Source: JAENVU01 sp046598395
Lineage (GTDB): Bacteria; Actinomycetota; Acidimicrobiia; IMCC26256; JAENVU01
DNA: 64,000 nucleotides
Assembly (NCBI GenBank): GCA_046598395.1
Contig: JBKJIQ010000040.1
Coordinates: forward strand, 124,001-188,000
Direction: 5' to 3'
Below the pieces are notes generated by a model, which ran no database searches, was not told the DNA's origin, and saw only the letters and a program-made list of their open reading frames with translations. The translations under genes and the position numbers were made by a program. Shown one piece after another: positions 50,627 to 59,693 of this stretch; the first letter of the stretch is position 1, and each line of letters starts with the position of its first letter.

Positions 50627-52006
50627 TCAAGCCCTGAGGTCGGCCCAGGCCTTCAGGCGTTCGTAGGCCACCGCTTCCTCCATCGGGCCCTCGTCGAGGC
50701 GCAGTTCGAGCAAGAAGTCGAGCGCCTCACCCACCACGCGGCCGGGACCAACCCCGAGGAACTCCATCACCTGACGGCCATCGAGCGACGGCCGGATCGC
50801 GCGCAACTCTTCCTGGGCGGCGAGCACCTCGATCCGCTCCTCGAGATCGTCCATCCGGCGTCCCAGCACCCGAGCCTTGCGCTCATTGCGCGTGGTGCAG
50901 TCGCAGCGCTGGAGCTCGTTCAGGGTCTCCAACAGATGGCCGGCGTCACGCACATACCGGCGCACGGCAGCATCGGTCCAACCCATCGCGTAGGTATGGA
51001 TCCGCAGGTGCAGATACACCAGCTGCGACACATCGTTGATGACTTCGGTGGGGTACTTCAACGCCGTGAGCCGGGCCCGCGCCATTCGTTCACCTACCAC
51101 CTCGTGATGATGAAAGGTGGCGCGCCCGCGCTCGAACGAACGCGTCTTGGGCTTGCCGACGTCGTGCATCAGCGCCGCCAGCCGCAGCACGAGGTCCGGG
51201 CTGGTCTTGGCCACCACAGCAATCGTGTGGGCCAACACGTCCTTGTGGTGATGGATCGGGTCTTGTTCGAGTTCCATCTCGTTGAGTTCGGGAAGGAATT
51301 CGTCGCCCAAGTGGGTCGAGGCGAGAAACCACAGTCCCGCCGACGGATCTGCAACGAGCAACAACTTGGAAAGTTCATCGCGGATCCGTTCGACGCTCAC
51401 GATCGCGAGCCGGCCGCGCAGTTCCTCGACGGCTCTGACAAGTTCGGGCTCGGGGGCGAAACCGAATCGCGCGATGAACCGCGCCGCCCGTAGCATCCGC
51501 AGCGGATCGTCGTTGAACGAGATCGCGGCAGATTGCGGCGTCCGCAGCGAGCCGCGCGCCAGGTCGACCGCGCCGTCGAAGGGATCAACGAGCAGCGCAT
51601 CCGGCAGCCGCAACGCCATCGCGTTGACGGTGAAATCGCGACGCGCCAGATCTCCTTCGATCGTGTCGCCAAACTCGACCTCGGGCTTGCGGCTCTCCGG
51701 CTCATAGCCATCGACGCGATAGGTGGTCACCTCACACGGCACGCCACCGATCTGCGCACCCACCGTCCCGAAACGCTTGCCCTGTAACCAGACGTAGTCC
51801 GCGATCGGTGCCAGCACGGTCTCGATCCGATCCGGCCGCGCGTCGGTGGCGAAGTCGAAATCGGTGGGCGTGGTGTCGATCAACGCGTCCCGAACGCTGC
51901 CGCCGACGAGATAGCACTCATGGCCGGCGTCCACGAGGGCGCGCGCCACGCGTTGTACGGGAGCATCGGGCGCGAGCAAGGGTGCCAACCGCGGTGGAAC
52001 AGTCAC
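50627..52006 (-). CDS. cca: CCA tRNA nucleotidyltransferase
   Basis: 459 residues from GTG 52006. The head domain has YLVGGSVRDALIDT and TDFDFATDARP (catalytic DxD), RRDFTVNAMALRL and a neck with DPLRMLRAARFIARFGF; an HD domain follows (HHHKDVLAHT, LMHDVGKPKT). Since at least two tRNAs in this window lack encoded CCA, this enzyme is needed. CACAAT ends 6 bases before the GTG, a leaderless arrangement. Position upstream of the DUF6049-murJ block matches mycobacteria. Confidence 0.94.
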   Translation of the reverse strand: MTVPPRLAPLLAPDAPVQRVARALVDAGHECYLVGGSVRDALIDTTPTDFDFATDARPDRIETVLAPIADYVWLQGKRFGTVGAQIGGVPCEVTTYRVDGYEPESRKPEVEFGDTIEGDLARRDFTVNAMALRLPDALLVDPFDGAVDLARGSLRTPQSAAISFNDDPLRMLRAARFIARFGFAPEPELVRAVEELRGRLAIVSVERIRDELSKLLLVADPSAGLWFLASTHLGDEFLPELNEMELEQDPIHHHKDVLAHTIAVVAKTSPDLVLRLAALMHDVGKPKTRSFERGRATFHHHEVVGERMARARLTALKYPTEVINDVSQLVYLHLRIHTYAMGWTDAAVRRYVRDAGHLLETLNELQRCDCTTRNERKARVLGRRMDDLEERIEVLAAQEELRAIRPSLDGRQVMEFLGVGPGRVVGEALDFLLELRLDEGPMEEAVAYERLKAWADLRA

Positions 52007-52074
52007 ACCGTCATTGTGGCCCGGGTCGTCGCGCGAACGACGACCCAAAGCGCGCGCCGGTCGCGCCGACGCGG

Positions 52075-53196
52075 CTACGCCGAGTGCGCCAGGGCTGCGT
52101 TCGATGCGTTCGCAGCCTCGGCCCGTTCGAACTCGTAGTGCTCCATCTTGAGCCGGAGGTCATGCGGGTTCGATGCCGTGGCCAGTGCATCGCGTCGCGA
52201 GACCGTTCCTGCGGCGAAGAGCGCCAACAGACTCTGGTCGAAGGTCTGCATGCCGTAGAACGCCCCATCGGCGATGATCTCTTCGATGTCGTGGGTCTGG
52301 CTGGCATCGGAGATCTTGTCGAAGACCCGGCCGGTTCCCACCAGGATCTCCATCGCCGGAACCCGTCCTTCGGTGTCGTTGCGCTGGACCAATCGCTGCG
52401 ACACGATCCCCTTGAGCGCGCCGGCGATCGACATGCGCACCTGCTGCTGCTGGTAGGGCGGGAAGAAGTCGATGATGCGGTTGATGCTCTCCGTCGCGCC
52501 CATCGTGTGCAGGGTGGAAAACACCAGGTGACCGGTCTCCGCCGCCGACAACGCGGCCCATACCGTTTCGGGGTCGCGCATTTCGCCAATGAGAATCACA
52601 TCGGGATCCTGACGCAGCGCGCGTTTCAGGGCACCGAGAAAATCCGTGGTGTCGGAGCCGACCTCTCGCTGATTCACGATCGAGAGTTTGTCGGAGTGCA
52701 GCACTTCGATCGGGTCTTCGATCGTCACGATATGACGAGCCTGCGTCTCGTTGATGTGATCGATCATCGCGGCGAGCGTGGTGGTCTTCCCCGACCCGGT
52801 GGGACCCGTGACGAGCACCAGTCCCCGCTTCTCGTCCGCGAGGCGCCGAACGACCGGGGGCAGTCCAAGCTCCTCCATCGGAGGGATCCCCGGGAGAATG
52901 TGGCGAAGGACGAGGGCGACCGAACCGCGTTGGCGAAAGACGTTGACTCGGAACCGTCCAACACCGGCGAGCGAATACGCGAAGTCGGCTTCATTCGTGG
53001 TGAGGAACTCTTCGGCACGCGCCTTGGGCATGATCGCGAACGCGACGCGCTCGGTGTCGGCGGCCTGCGTCAGATCGGCGGCCACGGTCACCAACTCGCC
53101 GTCGAGTCGAATGTGCGGCGGCGAACCCACCTTGATGTGAACGTCGGACGCGCCGCGGTCCACAGCCTCTCGAAGTACCTGATCCAGATCGAGCAA
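52075..53196 (-). CDS. pilT: PilT-type secretion/twitching ATPase
   Basis: 373 residues. N-terminal PAS-like domain (SDVHIKVGSPPHIRLDGEL), Walker A VTGPTGSGKTTTLAAMID, Asp box and His box IVTIEDPIEVLH, Walker B ALRQDPDVILIGEMRDPET, and the AIRNLIREG-like region replaced by SDASQTHDIEEIIADGAFYG. PilT ATPases retract type IV pili. No pilin or pilB is in the window, so partners must be elsewhere. Start is TTG 53196 with GGAGG 9 bases upstream. Confidence 0.9.
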   Translation of the reverse strand: MLDLDQVLREAVDRGASDVHIKVGSPPHIRLDGELVTVAADLTQAADTERVAFAIMPKARAEEFLTTNEADFAYSLAGVGRFRVNVFRQRGSVALVLRHILPGIPPMEELGLPPVVRRLADEKRGLVLVTGPTGSGKTTTLAAMIDHINETQARHIVTIEDPIEVLHSDKLSIVNQREVGSDTTDFLGALKRALRQDPDVILIGEMRDPETVWAALSAAETGHLVFSTLHTMGATESINRIIDFFPPYQQQQVRMSIAGALKGIVSQRLVQRNDTEGRVPAMEILVGTGRVFDKISDASQTHDIEEIIADGAFYGMQTFDQSLLALFAAGTVSRRDALATASNPHDLRLKMEHYEFERAEAANASNAALAHSA

Positions 53197-53285
53197 CGTC
53201 GTCGTCCTCCCACGGGGCGCGCCAATAAGCGCGTTCGCGGTGTATCGACCGAACCGGCCACGACCTGAAGTGCCCGTCTCTGGAG

Positions 53286-54329
53286 CTAGGCCAGCCGATC
53301 GCGCCAGAGCGCGGCGACCACGTCGATCACCCGATCCCCGGGACCGCCTACCGTGGACCCCTCATCGGGCAGTTCACGATCGGAGAGCAATTCTGGGGCT
53401 TCCCCCGCCAGCACCGGTATGGTGGCCCTGACCGAATCCCGGAGTCCGGAGACCGAGTAGCCGCCCTCGAGAAACGCGATGGTGCGGCCCGTGGGCACCG
53501 CTCGGACGAGTCGACCGACGAGCGTTCGGTAGTCCCCTGCGGTCAACGCCAACCCGGTCAGCGGATCTTTGCGATGGGCGTCGAACCCCGCGGAGATCAG
53601 GAGCCAATCCGGTTGGAAGCGGTCCAGCAACGGTTCGACCACCTGGTCCATCCCCCGCAGGTACACATCGCCGGTGGCACCCGCGGGCAGCGGAATGTTG
53701 CACGTGGTCCCCACGCCTGCTCCCACGCCGACCTCGTCGTGGCGGCCGGTGCCCGGATAGAGCGGCCATTCGTGGAACGAGATGTACAAGACGAACGGAT
53801 CGGCGTAGAAGATTTCTTGGGTGCCGTTCCCATGGTGCGCGTCGATGTCGACGATCGCGACCCGAGCGTTGCGGCTCCGCAACTCTGCGGCCACAATCGC
53901 CACGTTGTTCACCAGACAGAAGCCCATGGCCTGGGTGGCGCGGGCGTGATGGCCCGGCGGACGTATGGCAAGAAACGCGCCGGATCCCCGCGGTCCTTCC
54001 GTTCCCGGCGCCGCGAGCGCGTCGATCGCGGCGAGGCCCGCTCCGGCCGCTGCGAGCACCGCGGGCCACGAGCCCGGCGAGCCAGGGGTGTCGGCATCGA
54101 AATGTCCGCCCTGCGCGCACACCGCCTCGAGGTGATCGAGGTGCACACCGGGATGCACCCGCACGAGTTCTGCTCGGGTCGCTTGGCGGGGCGCGAGGAG
54201 CACGAGATCCGAACCCAGCCCGCTGGTAGCAATTCCGGCTGCGACCGCCTCCAGCCGGGCCGGGGCCTCGGGATGACCAGGACCGGTGTCATGCTCCGCG
54301 TAAACCGGATCCGTGGCGAGCAGCAGCAC
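53286..54329 (-). CDS. Histone-deacetylase-family (acetoin-utilisation/AcuC-like) amidohydrolase
   Basis: 347 residues. Class II-type deacetylase fold: H-bearing IRPPGHHARATQAMGFC, the metal Asp/His in VAIVDIDAHHGNGTQEIFY, ISAGFDAHRKDPLTGL and the end motif FLEGGYSVSGLRDSV. All zinc ligands and the paired catalytic histidines are present. Bacterial members deacetylate acetyl-lysine proteins or acetylpolyamines. A GNAT acetyltransferase is divergently encoded 87 bases away, so the two may act in opposition. GTG 54329 has TACCGT ending 6 bases upstream, leaderless-like. Confidence 0.9.
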   Translation of the reverse strand: MLLLATDPVYAEHDTGPGHPEAPARLEAVAAGIATSGLGSDLVLLAPRQATRAELVRVHPGVHLDHLEAVCAQGGHFDADTPGSPGSWPAVLAAAGAGLAAIDALAAPGTEGPRGSGAFLAIRPPGHHARATQAMGFCLVNNVAIVAAELRSRNARVAIVDIDAHHGNGTQEIFYADPFVLYISFHEWPLYPGTGRHDEVGVGAGVGTTCNIPLPAGATGDVYLRGMDQVVEPLLDRFQPDWLLISAGFDAHRKDPLTGLALTAGDYRTLVGRLVRAVPTGRTIAFLEGGYSVSGLRDSVRATIPVLAGEAPELLSDRELPDEGSTVGGPGDRVIDVVAALWRDRLA

Positions 54330-54416
54330 GCACCAACGGTAGTCCTGGCGCCGCGGTCCGAACCCGAGCACCGAACGAACCCGCTCGGCGATCTCGACGC
54401 GTACGCTTCCCGCTCG

Positions 54417-55109
54417 ATGCCCGAGGACACACTGCGCTGGCCCGGAGGCTGGGCTCGGCTCAGCTCGTGGCGGGGACGAGCCGATGTCGGCTACCTGTCG
54501 GTAGGCGCCGCGCATCCGCCCACCACCGACACCATCGAACGCTGCCTCCACGTGTTGCGCCGACACGGGTACGCATCGGTGGTGACCAACGCGCTCGGCC
54601 CCGCAGACACCCTCCCGTTCGTCGACTCGGGCTTCTCGGTGCATGAGCGTTTGCATCTCCTCACTCATGATCTCGAACATCTCCCCGGAGTCACCCACGA
54701 GTCGCGGCGGGGGCGCGCGAACGACCGCGCTCAGGTACTTGCGCTCGATGCTCGCGCGTTCCGACCGTTTTGGCAGTTGGACGCGGAGGCGATGACCAAC
54801 GCGATTGCAGCAACCCCGGCCACTCGGTTTCGCGTCGTCGACGACGAGGAAGGAATCTCGGCCTACGCGATCACCGGTCGCGCCGGACGCCAGGGATACC
54901 TCCAACGGATCGGTGTCGACCCCGCGCAACAGGGACGCGGACTCGGTCGATCGATGGTCGCCGACGCGTTGCGCTGGTTGCGCCGCCATCGCTGTCGCGG
55001 TGCTGTCGTCAATACCCAGCTCGACAACGACGCCGCGCTCACGCTTTACCGAGCATGCGGGTTTCAAGAAATGCCGACTGGTCTCTGCGTGATGAGCCGG
55101 TCGTTGTGA
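54417..55109 (+). CDS. GNAT-family N-acetyltransferase
   Basis: 230 residues. The acetyl-CoA site is LQRIGVDPAQQGRGLGRSMV (Q/RxxGxG/A), followed by GAVVNTQLDNDAALTLYRACGF, the usual C-terminal motif. The first 120 residues hold a degenerate half (SVGAAHPPTTDTIERCLHVL), so it may be a two-lobed GNAT. The stop overlaps the start of the DUF6049 gene. Substrate unknown; it could include a protein lysine, given the divergent deacetylase. Confidence 0.8.
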   Translation: MPEDTLRWPGGWARLSSWRGRADVGYLSVGAAHPPTTDTIERCLHVLRRHGYASVVTNALGPADTLPFVDSGFSVHERLHLLTHDLEHLPGVTHESRRGRANDRAQVLALDARAFRPFWQLDAEAMTNAIAATPATRFRVVDDEEGISAYAITGRAGRQGYLQRIGVDPAQQGRGLGRSMVADALRWLRRHRCRGAVVNTQLDNDAALTLYRACGFQEMPTGLCVMSRSL

Positions 55110-57118
55110 CCCGCGCCCGCTCGACCGCAATCGGTGCGCTGTTACTTCTGGGCGCGGCGATCACCACCGCCGCCACCCCGGCGGCGAGCGCACCCACTCC
55201 GCCGGCCACCGGGTCGATCGTGCTGCGGGGACAACCCGCGTGGTCCAGCCCCGGAGACGATGTTCCGTTCCGGCTGGCGATTCGAGCGCCGCAGCCTGGG
55301 CTCGTGGTGCAAGTGGTGGTGCACTCCGCAGTTCTGAGCCGAATCGCGTTCGAGCGCACACTCACCGGTGATCGGCTCGGCTCCCAGGTTGCGTCGCGCT
55401 CGATATCCATCGACGCCATGGCGGTGGTCGGGACCGATCGAGTCTTCACCCTCGGCCTCCAGGATCCCGCCGCGCCCCGCGATCAGACCCGGGTGGCGCT
55501 CGGAGCCACGGGCACCGGGGTCTTTCCGGTGGAGATCGACCTCCGGGATCCGGACTCGAACCGAGTACTCGATTCGTTTGTGACCGAACTCGTCGCGGTT
55601 CGGCGCCGCAGCCCCGGCGAAGTCCCCAACGAGCCCCTCCAAGTGGCTTGGGTTTGGCGCATCGCCGCGCCCCCGGCCACCACTCCGAGCGGGGCCACAG
55701 CCTCGGCGTTCACCGACGCCATCGAGCCCAACGGCAGGCTGGGCCGCATCGCGACCGGACTCGGACAAGTAGGCGACGTGCCCGTCACCTTGGTCCCGAA
55801 TCCCGAAACCGTCGACGCGCTCCGCAGCGCCAGCCCTAACAGTCCGCGGGCCGCATCGGTGTTCGCCGCGCTGCGTACCGCGAGTTCCACCTCGCGGGTT
55901 TTGGCCAGTCCCTACACCACGATCGACGGCCCCGCCGTCCTGGCCGCGAACCTCGGCCCCGCGTTCGGGACCGCGATTGCACTGGGACGCGCCACCCTGG
56001 AAACCGGGCTGGCCTCGGCCGTCGATGCAACCATCTCCGCGACAGAACCACTCGACGCCGCCGCCCTGAGTCGACTGCGGAGCGACGGCGGAGCAACGCG
56101 GCTCGTTGTCGCGCCGGAGTCCCTGGCGGCCGCGGACTCCTTCGATCAGTTCACCCCGGCCCGGCCGTTCCGACTCGACACCGTTGCGGGTCCGTTCGAC
56201 GCGATCGAGGTCAACACCACGGTCAGCGACCTGCTCGTGGAACGTGGGCCAGCAGCCCTGCGCGCCCAACAACTTCTTGCGGGATTGTCCGTGATCGCGC
56301 TCGAGCAGCCGAACCGCACTCGGGGAGTCGTGGTCGATACCCCCCTGCTCTGGAACCCTGATACCCAACGAGTAGTCGCGGTACTGGCCGGGCTCCGCGG
56401 CCATCCGCTGCTCCGGGGCGCCGCGCTCGTCGACCTTTTTGACGCAATCCAGCCCGCCACGACCAATCGGTCTCCCTATGTACGAACCCTGGCGGCGGTG
56501 CCCACCACCGGCACACCGGTCACCGACCGCGCCTACTCCAAGGGCCGGCGCGAGATCGATGCGCTCGCCGGAATGATCGGCGCCGAAGACCCCCTCGTCG
56601 TCAAGCTGCGCCACCAACTCGACCTCACGCTGGCCAGCCGGGTACCCGGCACCGGTCCGTCCGTTTCCAAAGCCCGCCTTCAGACCATCGACGCCTCCGT
56701 CGCCGCGGTGACCGGCGGGATTCAGCCGCTCGCGAATCGCACCGTCACGCTCACGTCCCGAAGAGCGTCGGTACCGCTCAGCATCACGAACGCCACGGAT
56801 CGCACGATGACCGTCAAAGTCACGCTCGCGAGTCAGAAGCTCGAGTTCCCGAATGGCGCGAGCCAGCAGATCCGCCTCAGACCAGGGAACAAAACCACCA
56901 ACTTCGAGGTCGCCGCACGCGCGTCGGGAACGTTTCCGGTCCTCGTTACCCTGAGTTCACCCGACGACGGCCTCCGACTCCAAACCGCTCGCTACACACT
57001 GCGCTCCTCCGCCGTGAGTGGGGTCGGCCTCGTGCTGACGGTCGGTGCGGGGCTGTTTCTCGCGGCGTGGTGGCTCACGCACTGGCGTCGTAGCCGTCGA
57101 GCCCCCATCAACCCGTGA
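55106..57118 (+). CDS. DUF6049-type exported protein upstream of MurJ
   Basis: 670 residues. The GTG at 55106 overlaps the GNAT stop and gives a signal peptide (TRARSTAIGALLLLGAAITT). A long exported part carries SPGDDVPFRLAIRAPQPGL and beta-sandwich segments near the C-terminus (PLSITNATDRTMTVKVTLAS), ending with a membrane helix (GVGLVLTVGAGLFLAAWWLT) and a basic tail RRSRRA. The same kind of gene precedes murJ in mycobacteria (Rv3909 before Rv3910). Its ATGA-type overlap with murJ suggests joint work in wall building. Confidence 0.85.
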   Translation: MTRARSTAIGALLLLGAAITTAATPAASAPTPPATGSIVLRGQPAWSSPGDDVPFRLAIRAPQPGLVVQVVVHSAVLSRIAFERTLTGDRLGSQVASRSISIDAMAVVGTDRVFTLGLQDPAAPRDQTRVALGATGTGVFPVEIDLRDPDSNRVLDSFVTELVAVRRRSPGEVPNEPLQVAWVWRIAAPPATTPSGATASAFTDAIEPNGRLGRIATGLGQVGDVPVTLVPNPETVDALRSASPNSPRAASVFAALRTASSTSRVLASPYTTIDGPAVLAANLGPAFGTAIALGRATLETGLASAVDATISATEPLDAAALSRLRSDGGATRLVVAPESLAAADSFDQFTPARPFRLDTVAGPFDAIEVNTTVSDLLVERGPAALRAQQLLAGLSVIALEQPNRTRGVVVDTPLLWNPDTQRVVAVLAGLRGHPLLRGAALVDLFDAIQPATTNRSPYVRTLAAVPTTGTPVTDRAYSKGRREIDALAGMIGAEDPLVVKLRHQLDLTLASRVPGTGPSVSKARLQTIDASVAAVTGGIQPLANRTVTLTSRRASVPLSITNATDRTMTVKVTLASQKLEFPNGASQQIRLRPGNKTTNFEVAARASGTFPVLVTLSSPDDGLRLQTARYTLRSSAVSGVGLVLTVGAGLFLAAWWLTHWRRSRRAPINP

Positions 57119-58713
57119 ACACACCAAATCCCCAGCGCCGTCTGGCGCGTGCCAGCGCGCTCATCGGAATCGGAACCCTCGCGTCTCGAGTCACGGGTTT
57201 CGTTCGCGTGGCAGCACTCGCCGCCCTCGCGTTCGGACCCCTCACCGACGTCTACAACATCGCGAACTCCACCCCGAACATCATCTATGAGCTCTTGCTC
57301 GGAGGCATTCTCACCGCCACCCTCGTGCCCCTCTTCGTGGAGTCACACGAGACCGGCGATGATCAGGCGACCGACGCGATCAATACCGTGGCGATCGCGG
57401 TTCTCCTCATCGGGACTGTCGCCGGAGTACTCGCGGCTCCGTGGATTGTCCGCGCTTACGGCACCGATGCCGCTCACCCCATGCGGGTCGTGCTCGCCAC
57501 GGATCTGTTGCGTTGGTTCATGCCCCAGATGTTTTTCTACGGCATCACTGCGCTCGCCACGGCCATGCTCAACGCGCGCCGCCGGTTCGCGGCGGCCGCG
57601 TTCGCGCCGGTCCTCAACAACGTGGTGGTCATCACGATGTTGTTCGCCGTCGGTCGGGTCGTGTCAGCTCCGCCCACGGTCCGATCAGTGCTCGACGACC
57701 CGGTCCTCGTCCTGCTCCTCGGATTGGGCACCACCGCGGGCGTCATCGCGATGACGCTCGTCCTCTTGCCGGCCGTACGCCGCGCCGGGGCTACGTTTCG
57801 ATGGCATTGGGCGCCGCGCCACCCGGCAGTACGAAAGCTTGCCCGGCTCTCCGGCTGGACTATGGGCTATGTCGCCGCCAACCAGATCGCGTTCTTCGTG
57901 GTGCTCGTTCTGGCGTATCAGCGCCGGGCCGACGTCTCGGTCTATCTCGCCGCGTTCACATTTTTTCAGCTGCCCCACGGCCTCTTGGCCGTCTCGATCA
58001 TCACCGCGCTCGGACCCGAGATCGCCAGCCGCCACCAGGCGGACGACATCCCTGGTCTCCGAAACCATTTCACCGCGGGTCTTCGAATCCTGGTGATCAT
58101 GATGATTCCGGCCGCTGTGGGTCTTGCGGTGATGGCTCGGCCTCTCATTGGTGCGCTGTTGGACCACGGAGATTTCCGCGCGTCCGCGATCACCCCAACT
58201 GCCGACACCGTCCGAGCGTTCGCGGCCGGGCTGGTGGCGTTCTCGGTGTACCTGTACGTGGTGCGCACGTTCTCGTCGATGCAGGACACTCGAACCCCGT
58301 TCTGGGTGAACGTCGCCGAGAACGGTGTGAACATCGCAACTGCATTCGCGCTCTACGAGTGGCGCGGCGTCGAAGGGCTGGCGTGGTCATGGTCCCTCGC
58401 GTACACCGTCGGCGCGATCGTCGCACTCATCGCGCTGCGCCGGCGACTCGATCGCCTCGACGGCCGAACTCTCGTGCGCACCGGTCTCAAGGTCCTCGCG
58501 GCCGTCGTCCCTGCGGGGATTGCCGGTGTCTGGCTCACCGATGTGATCGGTGCCACGACCCCTGGTCAATCGATCGTCGCGTTGGTAGTCGTAGGCCCGA
58601 TCTTCTGCGCCATCTTTGTCGGCGTACTGCAGCTCCTCGGCGTCGCACTGATTCGCATGATTCGCGGCATTCTTCGACGTGACGGGCGCGACCTGAGCGT
58701 GCTCGATGCGTAA
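57115..58713 (+). CDS. murJ: Lipid II flippase MurJ
   Basis: 532 residues with about 14 membrane helices. Characteristic parts are SALIGIGTLASRVTGFVR in helix 1, IIYELLLGGILTATLVPLF, MFFYGITALATAMLNARRRF, PHGLLAVSIITALGPEIA and YLYVVRTFSSMQDTRTPFWV. MurJ flips the peptidoglycan precursor across the membrane. Unlike mycobacterial MviN it ends after the membrane domain: there is no fused pseudokinase. A separate membrane kinase gene lies 1 kb downstream. GTG start coupled to DUF6049. Confidence 0.94.
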   Translation: MNTPNPQRRLARASALIGIGTLASRVTGFVRVAALAALAFGPLTDVYNIANSTPNIIYELLLGGILTATLVPLFVESHETGDDQATDAINTVAIAVLLIGTVAGVLAAPWIVRAYGTDAAHPMRVVLATDLLRWFMPQMFFYGITALATAMLNARRRFAAAAFAPVLNNVVVITMLFAVGRVVSAPPTVRSVLDDPVLVLLLGLGTTAGVIAMTLVLLPAVRRAGATFRWHWAPRHPAVRKLARLSGWTMGYVAANQIAFFVVLVLAYQRRADVSVYLAAFTFFQLPHGLLAVSIITALGPEIASRHQADDIPGLRNHFTAGLRILVIMMIPAAVGLAVMARPLIGALLDHGDFRASAITPTADTVRAFAAGLVAFSVYLYVVRTFSSMQDTRTPFWVNVAENGVNIATAFALYEWRGVEGLAWSWSLAYTVGAIVALIALRRRLDRLDGRTLVRTGLKVLAAVVPAGIAGVWLTDVIGATTPGQSIVALVVVGPIFCAIFVGVLQLLGVALIRMIRGILRRDGRDLSVLDA

Positions 58714-58805
58714 CCATTCACCAACTGCGGTGGTCAGACGGCCACCATTGCAGTATCCCATGACCGATCCAATGTGGTTTCCCCGCCAATGTCCCAGGAG
58801 GTCCC

Positions 58806-59645
58806 GTGGTCGTTCGAATCGTCACTGACAGCGCGTGTGACCTTCCTCAAGCGCGAGCGGATGAGCTCGGCATCGAGGTCGTGCCCCTCACCATCCGATT
58901 CGGTGACGACGAGTACGTCGACCGGGTCGAACTCTCGAACGAAGAGTTCTGGCGCAAAGTCGCGACCTCCCCGGTGTTGCCTGAGACCGCGGCACCATCT
59001 CCGGGCGCGTTCGAGGAACGGTTCCGCGCGCTTGCCGCAGCCGGCGCGGACGGCATCCTCTGCATCAACCTCTCGTCTCGGCTCTCGGGCACTATGCAAT
59101 CTGCGCAGGTGGCCGCGAAGGCAATGGACGGCGTCCTCCCCGTCCGGGTAATCGACTCACTTTCGGTGTCCATGGGCGTCGGTACGCAATGCACCGCCGC
59201 CGCCCGGATGGCAGCCGACGGCCTCGACCTCGACACCATCACCGCCGCAATCGAGGACCAAGCCGCGCATACCCGTATCTTCGGTGCCCTCGACACCCTC
59301 GAACACCTCCGGCGGGGCGGGCGGGTCGGCGGCGCGCAAGCAATGCTCGGCAGCGTTCTTTCCATCAAGCCGGTCATCGAAGTACGAGATGGAATCGTGG
59401 CCGAAGCCGGCAAGGTCCGCACCCGGAGCAAGAGCATCCAAGTGCTGGTCGACAAGCTCGCCGCGGCCAAGCAACCCGAGGGAGTGTTTGCGTTTCACGC
59501 CCAGGCTCCTGATATCGAGGAACTCTTGGAACGCATCAGCGCGATCGTGCCCCGCGGCGAGATCCAGCTCGGTGAGGTGGGCCCGGTGATCGGGACCCAC
59601 GGCGGGCCGCGCACCATTGGCGTTGGTTGGGTCGAACGCGGCTGA
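58806..59645 (+). CDS. DegV-family fatty-acid-binding protein
   Basis: 279 residues. VRIVTDSACDLPQARADELG opens the protein; CINLSSRLSGTMQSAQVAA and VRVIDSLSVSMGVGTQCTAA line the fatty acid pocket, followed by LDTLEHLRRGGRVGGAQAML and a C-terminal domain. DegV (FakB) proteins bind fatty acids and, with a FakA kinase, phosphorylate them. No fakA is nearby. AGGAGG sits right before the GTG start. Confidence 0.9.
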   Translation: MVVRIVTDSACDLPQARADELGIEVVPLTIRFGDDEYVDRVELSNEEFWRKVATSPVLPETAAPSPGAFEERFRALAAAGADGILCINLSSRLSGTMQSAQVAAKAMDGVLPVRVIDSLSVSMGVGTQCTAAARMAADGLDLDTITAAIEDQAAHTRIFGALDTLEHLRRGGRVGGAQAMLGSVLSIKPVIEVRDGIVAEAGKVRTRSKSIQVLVDKLAAAKQPEGVFAFHAQAPDIEELLERISAIVPRGEIQLGEVGPVIGTHGGPRTIGVGWVERG

Positions 59646-59693
59646 GTGCCGAAGCGCCGCCGATCTGGGTTACCCGACGGGTAGCGTCCTGCC

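Noticed and set aside
55142..56617. 491-codon open frame antisense to the DUF6049 gene
   Set aside because: Gly/Arg-rich shadow without a ribosome binding site; the plus-strand protein has signal peptide and membrane helix in the right places.
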